Counted from the stretch's first letter, positions 8,414-17,269 are shown. The stretch is 61,806 nucleotides of DNA from Bacillota bacterium (GCA_022793795.1 JAAWDM010000026.1:1-61806), one strand, 5' to 3'. Notes: generated from the sequence alone by a model not told the origin. Numbers and translations: made by a program.

Positions 8414-9058
8414 TCAATCGCTTTCCTCCACTATTTTCCTGCAAAACCCTTCTGCAAAACGGTTTATCACAGCCACGACCCGTCCAGTTAAAACCATCGT
8501 TACCACGGTACCCAAGCCGATACCCACCAAGCGACCTACCAAACTAAAACCGACTGTTACCGAAATCACAATACTGGTAAAGTCAAAAAGATTTTTTCCA
8601 AAACCTAAATCCTTTCCCATCTTTTGCCCCAACACATTGGCAAGCCCATCTGCTGGATTGGGCACGATTTTCATGCCTACGGTAAGAATCATCCCAAGAG
8701 CGGTCACTAAAATGGCTAACATCAACACTCCCACTCTAGCTCCCATGGTTTGGGCCATAGGAAGTATCTCATCAAAAATGCCGATAAACCAGCTGGTCAG
8801 AAAGCTGACGCCTACTTGAAGGAGTTGCCATATCTTGAAATCTCGCCTGAGCAAAATCGCCTGCATCCCAATCATCACCATATACCATAAAAAGGTGGTG
8901 ATACCCAAGCTGACACCACCAATTTCTGTAGCACAGTAAGCTACCGAAATGATAGGCGAAACTCCTAGATTGGTCTTCGTATTCAATGTAATTCCACAGG
9001 CCAAAACCACAATACCTAGCAGATAAATCCCTACTCTTTTGTTAAAAATCATTTTCAT
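8414..9058 (-). CDS. YitT/YczE-type integral membrane protein
   Basis: A protein of about 214 residues with five or six predicted membrane helices. The N-terminal segment (GIVVLACGITLNTKTNLGVSP, split here only as a landmark) and the GMKIVPNPADGLANVLG segment match the YczE/YyaS/YitT family of Firmicutes membrane proteins, whose substrate is unknown. The frame also allows an ATG at 9070, but AAGGAG directly abuts it. The ATG at 9058, 12 bases after that AAGGAG, is a better start. It is divergent from the sigma-54 regulator and separated from it by the repeat array. Confidence 0.75.
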   Translation of the reverse strand: MKMIFNKRVGIYLLGIVVLACGITLNTKTNLGVSPIISVAYCATEIGGVSLGITTFLWYMVMIGMQAILLRRDFKIWQLLQVGVSFLTSWFIGIFDEILPMAQTMGARVGVLMLAILVTALGMILTVGMKIVPNPADGLANVLGQKMGKDLGFGKNLFDFTSIVISVTVGFSLVGRLVGIGLGTVVTMVLTGRVVAVINRFAEGFCRKIVEESD

Positions 9059-9198
9059 AAATTCTGACATCTCCTTTTTCGCCTTTACTAGATTACCACG
9101 GAAAAAATGATTGTGTCAACCTGAACCTTGCCTCTGGATTTAGCAGTCGGGTTTAGGAAGACGCTGCGGTAGAAGATAAGGTTCATTGAATCATGACC

Positions 9199-9227
9199 TT
9201 GGAAAATTTGTAATGTCATGGTATAAC
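9199..9227 (+). promoter_or_regulatory. Promoter-like copy 1 with overlapping CATGAC operator
   Basis: TTGGAA (9199-9204), 17-base spacer, TATAAC (9222-9227). The inverted repeat CATGAC (9192-9197) and GTCATG (9215-9220) straddles the -35 box, a position where a bound repressor would block RNA polymerase. Confidence 0.6.
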
Positions 9228-9308
9228 GAACCCTTGCCGATGCGCTCCGTGGTATGGCGGAAACGAGCGCCGGCGTTGCCGCAAGGAAGGGTTCATTGAA
9301 TCATGACC

Positions 9309-9337
9309 TTGGAAAATTTGTAATGTCATGGTATAAT
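9309..9337 (+). promoter_or_regulatory. Promoter-like copy 2 with overlapping CATGAC operator
   Basis: TTGGAA (9309-9314), 17-base spacer, TATAAT (9332-9337), a near-consensus sigma-A promoter pointing at the sigma-54 regulator gene 115 bases downstream. The CATGAC-N17-GTCATG palindrome repeats here at 9302-9330. Confidence 0.68.
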
Positions 9338-9451
9338 GAATCCATACGGCGTTGCCCCAAGGCAGCGTTTATAGAATCATGACCTGGACGGCTCAGCATG
9401 TCATGATGTCATAAGAACGGATATTGGGCCTGGGCAGAAAGGAGCGCCACC

Positions 9452-11293
9452 ATGAGGACGGCAGATATGCTGAACTGCTTTATGCAGTACAGCGACTATG
9501 GGATTATTTTTTTAGATGAAGACGGTATTATTTCCAACATCAACGAAAAAGCAAAAAAGACCGTTGGATTATCCATCGATAACGCCTTCCCCCATCCATC
9601 AGGAAAAATTGAAAAGGGCGATATCGTTATCATTGCAGATACTCAAATGGGCAGCGATGACGGTGAACTAACGCCGCAGGACCTGGTTCATATCAATGTA
9701 AAAGACAAAAAACTGAAAGCAGGGGATGTTTTTGTAGGAGTTGGCGTCTACCAAACGCCTGGCAGTAATCCAAAATATAAATTTACCAGTCGGACATCTC
9801 TGACCACAGAACTGAGTCTGGAAGAATTCTATCACGATCATCATATCAGAACCGCTGTAGACTTCAAAAAAAACACAATAGAAATTCAAGTAGACGACGA
9901 CCTCTTTCATATAAACTTTCTTATCGCTTACGGTCATATGGTTGTTATCGATCATCTGACAGGCCATATCAAATTTTATCAAGAAAAGGGTTATTCCATC
10001 AGGAAAGAAAGCATCAGAGACTTATTAAACGGTCAGGCTTTTCAGGCCAAAGGACACCTTCCTAAAACCGGCAGCGCCATCGGCAAGAAATACACAGATC
10101 TTTTTGGCAACGCCCCTTATGTGGATACCATCTCCAGGATTCTCCAAGGTCAATCGGATGGTATAGAGAACGCCATTTATGAAATCAATGGACGGCCTCT
10201 GCTCATAAGCCTCCTTCCAGTGCTGGATGAAAAAGGCAATCCGTCCGGCGTAGTTATTAAAATCAACGAATTTTCCGAATTGCAAGAAAAACTTTGGGCC
10301 CATAACCAGCTGATCGTCGCTATGGAAACCAAACACAAGGAGATTTTTTCTAGTCAAAAGGATATTCCAAAGGACACTTTTACCCATTTTATCGGTAACA
10401 GCGGTGAAATGCGGGAGGCCAAACATCTGGCATATAAGGTAGCCCTTCGGAACTGTAATGTTATCATCCGCGGCGAAAGCGGCACGGGAAAATCTCTGCT
10501 GGCCAAAGAAATCTATAAGGCGGGCGGCTCTGTGGGACCATTTGTCAGCGTAGATTGCAGCACTATTTCTCCTAGTCTGTTTGAAAGTGAAATCTTCGGT
10601 TATGTGGGCGGCGCTTTCACCGGCGCTGACCCTAAGGGTAAGAAAGGATTTTTTGAAACAGCAAGTGGCGGCACCATCTTTCTCGACGAGTTGGGAGAGA
10701 TTCCCCCGAGCATACAGGTCAAACTGCTCAATGTACTCCAAAACAAGGAAATCTACCGTGTAGGTTCTACTAAGCCAATCCCTGTTTCCGTGCGTATCAT
10801 TGCTGCCACCAACAAGGATTTAGAGGAGGAAATTAGAAAGGGCAATTTCCGAAAAGATTTATATTATCGTATCAGCGTGTTTTCTATTGAATTACCGCCT
10901 CTTAGGAAGTGTAAGGACGATTTATTCTTTTTAGCCCAAGAATTTCTGGCAAAGACATGTGAGGAATATGGTCTGGAAGACAAAATATTTTCCAGCGAGG
11001 CGCTCTCCAAACTGTTGTCCTACGACTGGCCCGGCAATATCCGAGAGCTTTCCAATGTAATCGAACGAGCCGCCATATTCTGCGACGATTCCATCATCTA
11101 TTCGGAACATATCAATCTGCCCATCAAAAGCGGCAAAATGACCTTAAAGGAAATTACGAAAGAACTGGAGAAATCCATCATCATAGAAACCCTAAGAAGT
11201 CTTGGAAACGATAAAAAACAGACCATGGAAGAACTTGGTCTGTCGAAATCAGCTTTTTATGCAAAACTCAAGGAATACGAAATTGATTTATAA
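9452..11293 (+). CDS. Sigma-54-dependent enhancer-binding regulator (PAS/sensor, AAA+, Fis HTH)
   Basis: A 613-residue transcription activator for sigma-54 RNA polymerase. Residues 1-60 resemble a PAS sensor; a family-specific segment (GDIVIIADTQMGSDDG) follows near 70, and a second PAS-like region lies at about 195-285. The AAA+ domain (about 318-545) has Walker A GESGTGKS, the sigma-54 contact loop GAFTGAD, Walker B GTIFLDELGE and the R-finger region RIIAATNKDL. A C-terminal Fis-type helix-turn-helix ends the protein. The GAFTGA loop is intact, so it should activate. I see no convincing GG-N10-GC sigma-54 promoter in the window. The shared upstream repeat with kce suggests a link to that gene. 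The start has AAAGGAG six bases upstream. Confidence 0.9.
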   Translation: MRTADMLNCFMQYSDYGIIFLDEDGIISNINEKAKKTVGLSIDNAFPHPSGKIEKGDIVIIADTQMGSDDGELTPQDLVHINVKDKKLKAGDVFVGVGVYQTPGSNPKYKFTSRTSLTTELSLEEFYHDHHIRTAVDFKKNTIEIQVDDDLFHINFLIAYGHMVVIDHLTGHIKFYQEKGYSIRKESIRDLLNGQAFQAKGHLPKTGSAIGKKYTDLFGNAPYVDTISRILQGQSDGIENAIYEINGRPLLISLLPVLDEKGNPSGVVIKINEFSELQEKLWAHNQLIVAMETKHKEIFSSQKDIPKDTFTHFIGNSGEMREAKHLAYKVALRNCNVIIRGESGTGKSLLAKEIYKAGGSVGPFVSVDCSTISPSLFESEIFGYVGGAFTGADPKGKKGFFETASGGTIFLDELGEIPPSIQVKLLNVLQNKEIYRVGSTKPIPVSVRIIAATNKDLEEEIRKGNFRKDLYYRISVFSIELPPLRKCKDDLFFLAQEFLAKTCEEYGLEDKIFSSEALSKLLSYDWPGNIRELSNVIERAAIFCDDSIIYSEHINLPIKSGKMTLKEITKELEKSIIIETLRSLGNDKKQTMEELGLSKSAFYAKLKEYEIDL

Positions 11294-12124
11294 ATCTTCG
11301 TCTAACACATCCCCTTCTGCTACGATATTGGTTGGCCCTGTCAGGAAAATATGGCTGACTTGGCCACCTTCATCGTGGCAAAGGTCTATGGTTAAAAGTC
11401 CGCCTGGTACATGTACTTTTACGTTTTGGCCGCTGACCTTTTTCTCCTTGGTCAATGCATAAACCACACAGCCTGTACCAGTCCCACAGGCCATAGTGAA
11501 ATCCTCCACACCTCTCTCATAGGTCAATTCCACCAATTCATCCTCTCCAACCACCTGATAAAAGTTTACGTTGGTTCCCTTTTCAAACTGATTGTCATAT
11601 CGCAATGCCTGACCTAAATCAGACAGGAAGCCTCTATCTCTGGTTTGTAAATCATCAATGCCTACTACTATGTGAGGAAGCCCTGGATTACCCATTTCCA
11701 CATAGGTAAGGGGATACTTTTCTCCTTTTACTACAGCACTTCGTCCAGACTCTATTTTTGTAACATCGTTTAATCGAATTCGGTAGGTTCTTTCATCTAG
11801 GCGCCGGCCGACCACCATACCTGCAGTGGTCTCAATGCGCTGGGTTTCTCCTGCCAGACCCTTTTCATAGCCGTAACGAGCAATACACCTGGCGCCATTG
11901 CCGCACATCTCTCCAATGCTGCCATCCGCATTGAAAAAAACCATCTTATAGTCCCCATCACAGTCTGGCTTTTCTACTGCCATCATACCGTCGGCCCCGA
12001 TGGATAATCTCCGTTGGCAGAGTTTCTTTGCCAACAGTTTCATCTCCTCTACAGACAGGCCCTCATCCATGTTATTGATAATAATAAAATCGTTTCCTGC
12101 TCCATGCATTTTCGTAAATCTCAA
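11288..12124 (-). CDS. dapF: Diaminopimelate epimerase
   Basis: DapF interconverts LL- and meso-diaminopimelate for lysine and peptidoglycan synthesis. Both catalytic cysteines are visible: the one in EMCGNGARC (about residue 74) and the one in MACGTGTGC (about 220). The N-terminus KMHGAGNDF is typical. The frame is open upstream to 12238, but the family start is fixed by AAGGGGG nine bases before a TTG at 12124, giving 278 residues, the usual size. It is the last gene of spmA-spmB-LD-carboxypeptidase-dapF and converges with the sigma-54 regulator, overlapping it by 6 bases. Confidence 0.95.
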   Translation of the reverse strand: MRFTKMHGAGNDFIIINNMDEGLSVEEMKLLAKKLCQRRLSIGADGMMAVEKPDCDGDYKMVFFNADGSIGEMCGNGARCIARYGYEKGLAGETQRIETTAGMVVGRRLDERTYRIRLNDVTKIESGRSAVVKGEKYPLTYVEMGNPGLPHIVVGIDDLQTRDRGFLSDLGQALRYDNQFEKGTNVNFYQVVGEDELVELTYERGVEDFTMACGTGTGCVVYALTKEKKVSGQNVKVHVPGGLLTIDLCHDEGGQVSHIFLTGPTNIVAEGDVLDEDL

Positions 12125-12186
12125 GTTAATATTCCCCCTTACAAGTATAGGGAAGCAATACCCTTGGTATACTTCCCCATAATCCA

Positions 12187-13107
12187 TTACCGTTGAATAT
12201 CGAATACGATGGTTTTTTTCTCCGTATCCATAGTACAATTTGCTCCAAAAGGCAGGGTAATGATCTTGTCTCCATGACCGGATTCCACATGATACATCAC
12301 TGGTACGTCGATACCATCTAAAATGTCACGGAAACATTGGATTTCTCTGTATTCCGGCATATTTTTATTGGTAATATCCGTGAACTGACCAAGAAGAATT
12401 CCTGCACATTCATGAAATTTTCCAGCATTGCGGAGTTGATAAGCCCATTTTTCAATCTTGGTTACTGGCTCGTCGACCTCTTCCATGAAGATAATCTTGC
12501 CTTTGGCGTCCATTTCATAAGGCGTACCCATAGCTGCCGAAAGCAGAGACAGATTACCGCCCACTACCTGACCAGTCGCTTTTCCTTCCTTTAGAACTTC
12601 CAGAGGAATTCCCTCAGGATTCTTAAATTCATAGGTATGGTCTCCATTAATGGCATCAAAGAAGGCCTTTTCCGTCTCCTGGTCAAAGCCGTCCACCATA
12701 TTGGAGGACACCATGGGTCCGTGGAAGGTTACCAGGTCTGCCTGTTGATTGAACAGCAGATGCATGGTGGTAATATCACTGTAACCGACGAAAATTTTTG
12801 GATTCGCTCTTACAATATCCAAATCGATATATTCATAAGCCCGCGTGCCGCCGTCGCCTCCTCTGACGCAAAAGATCGCATCAACTTCCGGGTCAGCAAA
12901 CATCTTATTGATCCATTCTCCTCGCTCCTTGCCGGTGCCAGCCATGAATCCACCCTGATTGGACGTCAGATTATCCGCTGCTTTCACCCGGTATCCCATA
13001 TTCTCCAGAGTTTTCACACACTGTATCTGTCTTTCCTTCGTAATCGGCGAACTGGGACATATGATGCCCACAGTTCCACCCTTTTCTAACTTTTTAGGAT
13101 ATATCAT
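12187..13107 (-). CDS. LD-carboxypeptidase (peptidase S66, MccF/LdcA family)
   Basis: A 306-residue Ser-Glu-His peptidase that cleaves amide bonds of L,D-type peptides, classically the terminal D-Ala of murein tetrapeptides in wall recycling. The nucleophile Ser is in FVGYSDITTMHLL near residue 112. The EEVDEPVTKIEKW segment near 208 carries the catalytic Glu region, and ESGHGDK near 280 the His. GIICPSSP at residue 15 is the usual N-terminal strand. Some relatives (MccF) instead give resistance to the peptide antibiotic microcin C. Placement between spmB and dapF favours a cell-wall or spore-cortex role. Confidence 0.87.
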   Translation of the reverse strand: MIYPKKLEKGGTVGIICPSSPITKERQIQCVKTLENMGYRVKAADNLTSNQGGFMAGTGKERGEWINKMFADPEVDAIFCVRGGDGGTRAYEYIDLDIVRANPKIFVGYSDITTMHLLFNQQADLVTFHGPMVSSNMVDGFDQETEKAFFDAINGDHTYEFKNPEGIPLEVLKEGKATGQVVGGNLSLLSAAMGTPYEMDAKGKIIFMEEVDEPVTKIEKWAYQLRNAGKFHECAGILLGQFTDITNKNMPEYREIQCFRDILDGIDVPVMYHVESGHGDKIITLPFGANCTMDTEKKTIVFDIQR

Positions 13108-13125
13108 CTTATTTTAGCCTTCCTC

Positions 13126-13659
13126 TTAGAACCACATAATGTTTACAATGAAGACTGAAGCAAGCAGGGAAGCAAGGTCACCCAAGAGACCTGCTGCAAT
13201 GGAATGTCTGGTATTGCTGATACCTACAGAACCAAAGTATACTGCTACTACATAGAATGTGGTTTCAGTGGAGCCAAGAGCTACGGATGCAATTCTACCA
13301 ATCTGCGACTGGGTACCGAATGTTTCTAAAAGCTCCGCCATCATACCTTCTGCGCCGCCGCCGGAGAAGGAACGCATAATTGCCATAGGAAGCACTTCAC
13401 TTGGCATACCGATTAGATTGGTCACTGGAGACAGAGCGTCGCACAGCCAATCCATGGCGCCGGATGCTCTAAACATACCGATGGCACAAAGCATGGCTAC
13501 CAGATAAGGGATAATCATAATTGCTGTAGAAAATCCTTCCTTTGCACCTTCTGTAAACACGGAATACACAGGAACCTTCTTACAAATTGCATAAAAGCAT
13601 ACCAGCGCTACTACCACTGGAATAGCCCATACGGAAATCGCTTCTAATACTGCTGTCAT
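13126..13659 (-). CDS. spmB: Spore maturation protein B
   Basis: A 177-residue membrane protein with four or five helices of the nucleoside-recognition (Gate) domain family. The family segments GFSTAIMIIPYLVAMLCAIGMFRASGAMDWL (a landmark, broken across two helices) and SFSGGGAEGMMAELLETFG are characteristic of SpmB. In Bacillus and Clostridium, SpmA and SpmB together support spore-core dehydration and heat resistance. The gene follows spmA by 12 bases and precedes the S66 peptidase by 18, so the four genes form one operon. Confidence 0.88.
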   Translation of the reverse strand: MTAVLEAISVWAIPVVVALVCFYAICKKVPVYSVFTEGAKEGFSTAIMIIPYLVAMLCAIGMFRASGAMDWLCDALSPVTNLIGMPSEVLPMAIMRSFSGGGAEGMMAELLETFGTQSQIGRIASVALGSTETTFYVVAVYFGSVGISNTRHSIAAGLLGDLASLLASVFIVNIMWF

Positions 13660-13671
13660 GTTTTTACCTCC

Positions 13672-14388
13672 TTACCATGAAACCTTCGCGTCTTTTTCAT
13701 TACTACCATTGTAACCTTCTGGCAGGACAATCGGGCTATCTCCTATGTAATCTTCATTGATTTCCAGTCTGCCTGCTGCCATTTCTTTTTCGATTACATT
13801 TTCCCACTTCCATCTCTTAGTCTTCTGGAATAACAGAGTAAATACAACGCCTGTTACAGTGGAAATGGTAGTTGCGATGATAACCGGTGCGATGATTTCA
13901 GCAGCGCTTTCGGTTTGCACAGCGGCGCGGAGGCCGATTGCCGTTACCGGAATTAAGGTAATAGAGGTAGTAGAGATTGCCATCAACATACACTGTGCGT
14001 TGGTTGCAATGCCCTTGGTCGGATTCAAAGTTTGCAGTTCCTTCATGGCTTTCAGTCCAAATGGAGTTGCCGCATTACCGATACCTAAGATGTTTGCTGC
14101 GAAGTACAGAGCCATTGCAGAGTTTGCAGGATGGTCTGCAGGAACATCTGGGAATAAAAGACGCATAACCGGTGCGATTGCCTTGCCCAGCTTTTCGCAC
14201 AGACCTGCCTTCTCCATGACCTTCATCAAACCGCAGAAAAACGCCATGACACCGATCAGTCCCATTGCAATTCCAACTGCAGTCTCTGCAAAACTGAAAA
14301 TGTTATTCAAAACAGCATCGATCTGTCCGGTTGCGCCGCCGGCGATCACTGCGATGACAACAAATCCTACCCAAATATAATTCATCAT
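13672..14388 (-). CDS. spmA: Spore maturation protein A
   Basis: A 238-residue membrane protein, the usual partner of SpmB. Typical features are the N-terminal helix MNYIWVGFVVIAVIAGG, GVMAFFCGLMKVMEKAGL, and the ANILGIGNAATPFGLKAM segment conserved in SpmA and related Gate-domain proteins. Together with SpmB it is needed for dehydration of the spore core in studied species. The frame runs upstream to 14469, but the ATG pair at 14388/14385 has AAAGGAGG upstream and matches the family N-terminus, so I start there. Confidence 0.88.
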   Translation of the reverse strand: MMNYIWVGFVVIAVIAGGATGQIDAVLNNIFSFAETAVGIAMGLIGVMAFFCGLMKVMEKAGLCEKLGKAIAPVMRLLFPDVPADHPANSAMALYFAANILGIGNAATPFGLKAMKELQTLNPTKGIATNAQCMLMAISTTSITLIPVTAIGLRAAVQTESAAEIIAPVIIATTISTVTGVVFTLLFQKTKRWKWENVIEKEMAAGRLEINEDYIGDSPIVLPEGYNGSNEKDAKVSW

Positions 14389-14686
14389 AAGCTTGTTCCT
14401 CCTTTCAAAATGTTCAACAGCTTTATGATTTAATAAGTTCGCGAAGACATTAAGCAAAGAGTATGCCAAAAAATTCTCAAATGAATAATTCGCAGTTTTT
14501 CACGATTTTTCCACATCTTCTCATCACAATCCGTTGGCAATTCCCACAAAATTGTCCTCTTTTTAACACGCGTTTTCCTCTTTTTCGGAAAAATACCTAA
14601 ATTTTATTCCAAATATCCTTTCTCCATCTGGACAGTTTTCCCTCTGTATTCTGACTTTAAGTCCAATACACCGAAATACACAGGGA
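14389..14686. other. Gene-free stretch before spmA and the 14755 gene
   Basis: This divergent spacer should hold the spmA promoter, but I could not pick a convincing one. A T-rich segment with an imperfect CCTCTTTTT...GGAAAAA fold-back lies near 14567-14600. No ORF with coding character is visible. Confidence 0.4.
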
Positions 14687-14716
14687 TTGACATGTAAGGC
14701 ATGTTTTTTGCATAAT
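14687..14716 (+). promoter_or_regulatory. Sigma-A promoter for the 14755 membrane protein
   Basis: TTGACA (14687-14692), 18-base spacer, CATAAT (14711-14716), 38 bases before the chosen start codon. Confidence 0.55.
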
Positions 14717-14754
14717 ATATTCGTATTTACTTTATGAAACAGGAGTACCACAAT

Positions 14755-15387
14755 ATGCATAAGATCACCTATCATTACAGCGCTCTGCCTAAGCAGACCT
14801 GGTTCTACGCCGGAATTCTATATTTGGTTCTATCATCCATTGTATCCGTTCAGGTCGAAATGTATCGAGTGCCCGGCTTTTATGAATCTCAAAATCTATT
14901 GCTTGCCCTGATAGCCAATGGTCTGGGAATGATTTTCTTCTTTCTCCTCTCTTTTGGACATTATGTATGCTATGCAGAATACGACGATGAAAAGATCGTT
15001 TATCACAACCGCCTCCTTCGCAAAACTCGCACATTCTTTTATAAGGATGCCACTGCAGTGATTTTCGATAAACGCGGAGTCAAGTTTTATGATGATAACA
15101 AAAAACTGGCCAATAAAGAAAAGCCTCTCTTTTTCCTTTCCTTCTTTCGAGACGGAAAAATCGAAGCCATTCCTATCAACCAGTTCTATCAAAAAATGCA
15201 GCAGCGTGAAGCCGCAATCAACGAACCAGATAAATTTAAAGTATATAAGACCTTTAAAGTGCTGCCAGGCTATGGTCGCAACTGGAAATATCTTTCCTTT
15301 GCCTATGCCTGCCTAACCCTTCTAGTTCTTATGAATTGTATGCGCCCTCTAGCCGTTATTCTTGGTCTGATGCAGGCATTTTCGTAA
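14755..15387 (+). CDS. Uncharacterised membrane protein with PH-like domain
   Basis: I do not recognise the family. The 210-residue product has two close N-terminal membrane helices (about 15-35 and 48-70) and a third near the C-terminus (about 182-202). The part between is a soluble segment beginning YAEYDDEKIVYHNRLLRKTRTF, spread across beta strands, which looks like a bacterial PH (YcxB-type) domain. CAGGAG nine bases before the ATG at 14755 makes it a better start than the ATG at 14734. The 3' end overlaps the convergent gene at 15356 by 32 bases. Confidence 0.6.
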   Translation: MHKITYHYSALPKQTWFYAGILYLVLSSIVSVQVEMYRVPGFYESQNLLLALIANGLGMIFFFLLSFGHYVCYAEYDDEKIVYHNRLLRKTRTFFYKDATAVIFDKRGVKFYDDNKKLANKEKPLFFLSFFRDGKIEAIPINQFYQKMQQREAAINEPDKFKVYKTFKVLPGYGRNWKYLSFAYACLTLLVLMNCMRPLAVILGLMQAFS

Positions 15388-15613
15388 CATCCCCTTTTGC
15401 CGGTCTGATTGCTTCCCGCGCGCCATCTACAATGGTATCAAAGGCATCTGCCTGCCCATCCACCACCTGATAGGCCTTCTCTTGGAGGGCCTGTTTTTTT
15501 TCGTAATCCTCTGCGCTTTTCTTCAGTAGATTTTCCAACATCGTACCTTTATTCTTCAAAATATAATAAAATGACCAACCGATAATCGCAAGTCCGATTA
15601 AAATCTTCACCAT
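15356..15613 (-). CDS. Small single-pass membrane protein
   Basis: An 85-residue protein: one membrane helix at residues 3-19 (LIGLAIIGWSFYYIL), then a charged, probably coiled-coil helix (about 25-60), then a short tail. I recognise no family. AAAGGAG lies about a dozen bases upstream of the ATG. It is convergent with, and overlaps, the preceding gene. The amphipathic composition supports a real gene, but its expression is unproven. Confidence 0.55.
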   Translation of the reverse strand: MVKILIGLAIIGWSFYYILKNKGTMLENLLKKSAEDYEKKQALQEKAYQVVDGQADAFDTIVDGAREAIRPAKGDVTKMPASDQE

Positions 15614-15746
15614 GTCTGTTTATGCTCCTTTTCTATATCGTCCTATTTTTATATTTTATCACAAAAGTTCGTTCTTTACCATAGGTTAAATTTCGTCATC
15701 CAATGGGTATGGAATCAAAAGTTTCCCCTTTTGCCTCGGATACCTG

Positions 15747-15775
15747 GCATATTTGCCCATTTCTGTGCATATAGT
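15747..15775 (+). promoter_or_regulatory. Candidate sigma-E-type sporulation promoter for spoIIID
   Basis: GCATATT (15747-15753) and CATATAGT (15768-15775), 14 bases apart, match the mother-cell sigma-E pattern (-35 like KMATATT, -10 like CATACANT). spoIIID is a known sigma-E target in spore formers. It lies about 30 bases before the start codon. Confidence 0.5.
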
Positions 15776-15807
15776 GTGATAACTATGAGTAAGGAGTGTG
15801 TGCGCCA

Positions 15808-16068
15808 ATGAAGGATTACATAGAGGAGAGAGTGTTAGAACTGGCTCACTATATCATCAGCACCAATTCGACTGTGCGTCAAGCCGCAAAAAAATTCCGC
15901 GTCAGTAAATCGACCGTTCACAAAGATGTAACTGAACGGCTCCTTGAACTGAATCCCGGACTGGCCGCAGAGGTAAAGGACGTGCTGGAAAGCAACAAGG
16001 CGGAACGTCATTTACGCGGCGGAATGGCCACCAAGGAAAAATATCAGCACGCAAAAGAACAATGCTAA
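15808..16068 (+). CDS. spoIIID: Sporulation transcription factor SpoIIID
   Basis: An 86-residue mother-cell DNA-binding protein that tunes sigma-E regulon genes during sporulation. The family sequence is clear: MKDYIEERVLELAHYI, then the helix-turn-helix TVRQAAKKFRVSKSTVHKD at about residues 24-42, then RHLRGGMATKEKY near 71. The frame opens at a GTG at 15796, but AAGGAGTG sits nine bases before the ATG at 15808, which matches the family N-terminus. A strong hairpin terminator follows, so it is a single-gene unit. Confidence 0.96.
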   Translation: MKDYIEERVLELAHYIISTNSTVRQAAKKFRVSKSTVHKDVTERLLELNPGLAAEVKDVLESNKAERHLRGGMATKEKYQHAKEQC

Positions 16069-16101
16069 AAGAAACAGCGCTAAAATGCGGAAGAAAAATA
16101 A

Positions 16102-16120
16102 CGGCCGATTGGCCGTTTTT
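16102..16120 (+). terminator. Rho-independent terminator of spoIIID
   Basis: CGGCC-GATT-GGCCG stem followed by TTTTT, 34 bases after the spoIIID stop. Confidence 0.8.
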
Positions 16121-16176
16121 GATTGCAAAGCGCAGCTTCCTCATGTAAAATGATGGTATACAAGGGAGGTATAGCT

Positions 16177-17199
16177 ATGATTTATTTTAGAAGCGATTAC
16201 AGCCTAGGCGCTCATCCCAAAATCATGGAAGCGCTGATGGCAACCAATATGGAACATACGGATGGTTACTGCCTAGATCATTTCTCCGATGAAACTGCAG
16301 ACATGATACGGGAATGGATTGGTAAACCAGATGCAAAGGTTTATTTCATGGTAGGCGGCACGCCGACCAATACAGTGACCATCTCTTCTGCATTAAGACC
16401 ATATGAAGGCGTCATTTCTCCTTCCACTGGACATATTTATGTCCATGAAACTGGCTCCATTGAAGCCAATGGCCATCGAGTATTCTCTGCACCTACTGAG
16501 GATGGCAAACTGCGCCCTGCTGATGTGGAAAAGGTTCTTTTGCACCATGAGGATGAACATACAGTCATTCCTAAAATGGTCTATATCACCCATCCCACTG
16601 AAAATGGCGGCGTATACACAAAAGCCGAATTGACTGCACTGAGTCAGTGCTGCCGCAAACACGGTCTGCTCCTGTATATGGATGGGGCGCGCATTGGTAC
16701 AGCCCTTACCTGGCCAACCAATGATCTGAGCCTGAAAGAAATCGCCAACTTGGTGGATGCATTTTATATTGGCGGCACGAAAATCGGCGCACTGTTTGGA
16801 GAAGCCCTAATCCTACTAAACGATAGCCTGGACGATCACTTCCGTTACATGATTAAACGGCAATGTGCTCTTCTGGCAAAGGGACGTCTGATTCCTGTAC
16901 AATTAAAAGCTCTCTTTGAAGGCGGAGAGGATTCCCTGTATTTTCAATTATCTCGCCACGAAAACGATCTAGCCATCAAGTTGGCGGAGGGTGTGCAGGG
17001 CGCTGGCTATAAACTCTGGATTCCTCACCAGACCAATCAGGTCTTTGTCATCATGCCCAATGACCAGATTGCAGAACTGGAAAAAGATTTCTTCTTCTAC
17101 ACCTGGTGTCCTTACGACGAAGATAATTCGGTCATCAGGCTGGTGGTTAGCTGGGGCACGACAGAAGATGACGTAATGGCCTTCCTGAAAGCCATCTAG
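16177..17199 (+). CDS. Low-specificity L-threonine aldolase-like PLP enzyme
   Basis: A 340-residue beta-eliminating lyase-fold enzyme. Threonine aldolases split threonine or allo-threonine into glycine and acetaldehyde. The PLP lysine is Lys202 in IGGTKIGALFGEA. MDGARIGTAL near 168 has the Asp that contacts the pyridine ring, and RSDYSLGAHPKIMEAL is the usual N-terminus. The frame opens at 16123, but AAGGGAGG six bases before the ATG at 16177 fixes the start. Related family members act on other beta-hydroxy amino acids, so the exact substrate is open. A hairpin terminator follows. Confidence 0.85.
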   Translation: MIYFRSDYSLGAHPKIMEALMATNMEHTDGYCLDHFSDETADMIREWIGKPDAKVYFMVGGTPTNTVTISSALRPYEGVISPSTGHIYVHETGSIEANGHRVFSAPTEDGKLRPADVEKVLLHHEDEHTVIPKMVYITHPTENGGVYTKAELTALSQCCRKHGLLLYMDGARIGTALTWPTNDLSLKEIANLVDAFYIGGTKIGALFGEALILLNDSLDDHFRYMIKRQCALLAKGRLIPVQLKALFEGGEDSLYFQLSRHENDLAIKLAEGVQGAGYKLWIPHQTNQVFVIMPNDQIAELEKDFFFYTWCPYDEDNSVIRLVVSWGTTEDDVMAFLKAI

Positions 17200-17239
17200 G
17201 TCCTCAATCCAGTTCCATAAAACTAAAATAAGGTACATG

Positions 17240-17269
17240 AAAAGCGCGGCCATATGACCGCGCTTTTTT
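17240..17269 (+). terminator. Bidirectional hairpin terminator
   Basis: GCGCGG...CCGCGC stem with TTTTTT on the plus side and AAAA on the other flank. It can end both the aldolase gene and, from the other side, the surface-protein gene at 17311. Confidence 0.8.

Larger units (their letters stand above)
9160..9417. repeat. Tandem 110-bp promoter/palindrome repeat array (about 2.5 copies)
   Basis: A 47-bp block starting GGTTCATTGAATCATGACC occurs at 9180-9226 and again, identical, at 9290-9336, exactly 110 bases apart. A third, degenerate copy is at 9368-9417. Each full block holds the palindrome CATGAC-N17-GTCATG (9192-9220; 9302-9330) overlapping TTGGAA-N17-TATAA[C/T]. Between copies, a GC-rich stretch folds back on itself with arms GAACCC/GGGTTC. 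The same layout, with the same 110-bp period, occurs upstream of kce at 26402-26540. Confidence 0.85.

Noticed and set aside
9420..9452. Sigma-54 (-24/-12) promoter near the sigma-54 regulator or kce
   Set aside because: No GG-N10-GC pair with the expected TGGCAC/TTGC flanks was found upstream of either gene; several near matches had the wrong spacing.
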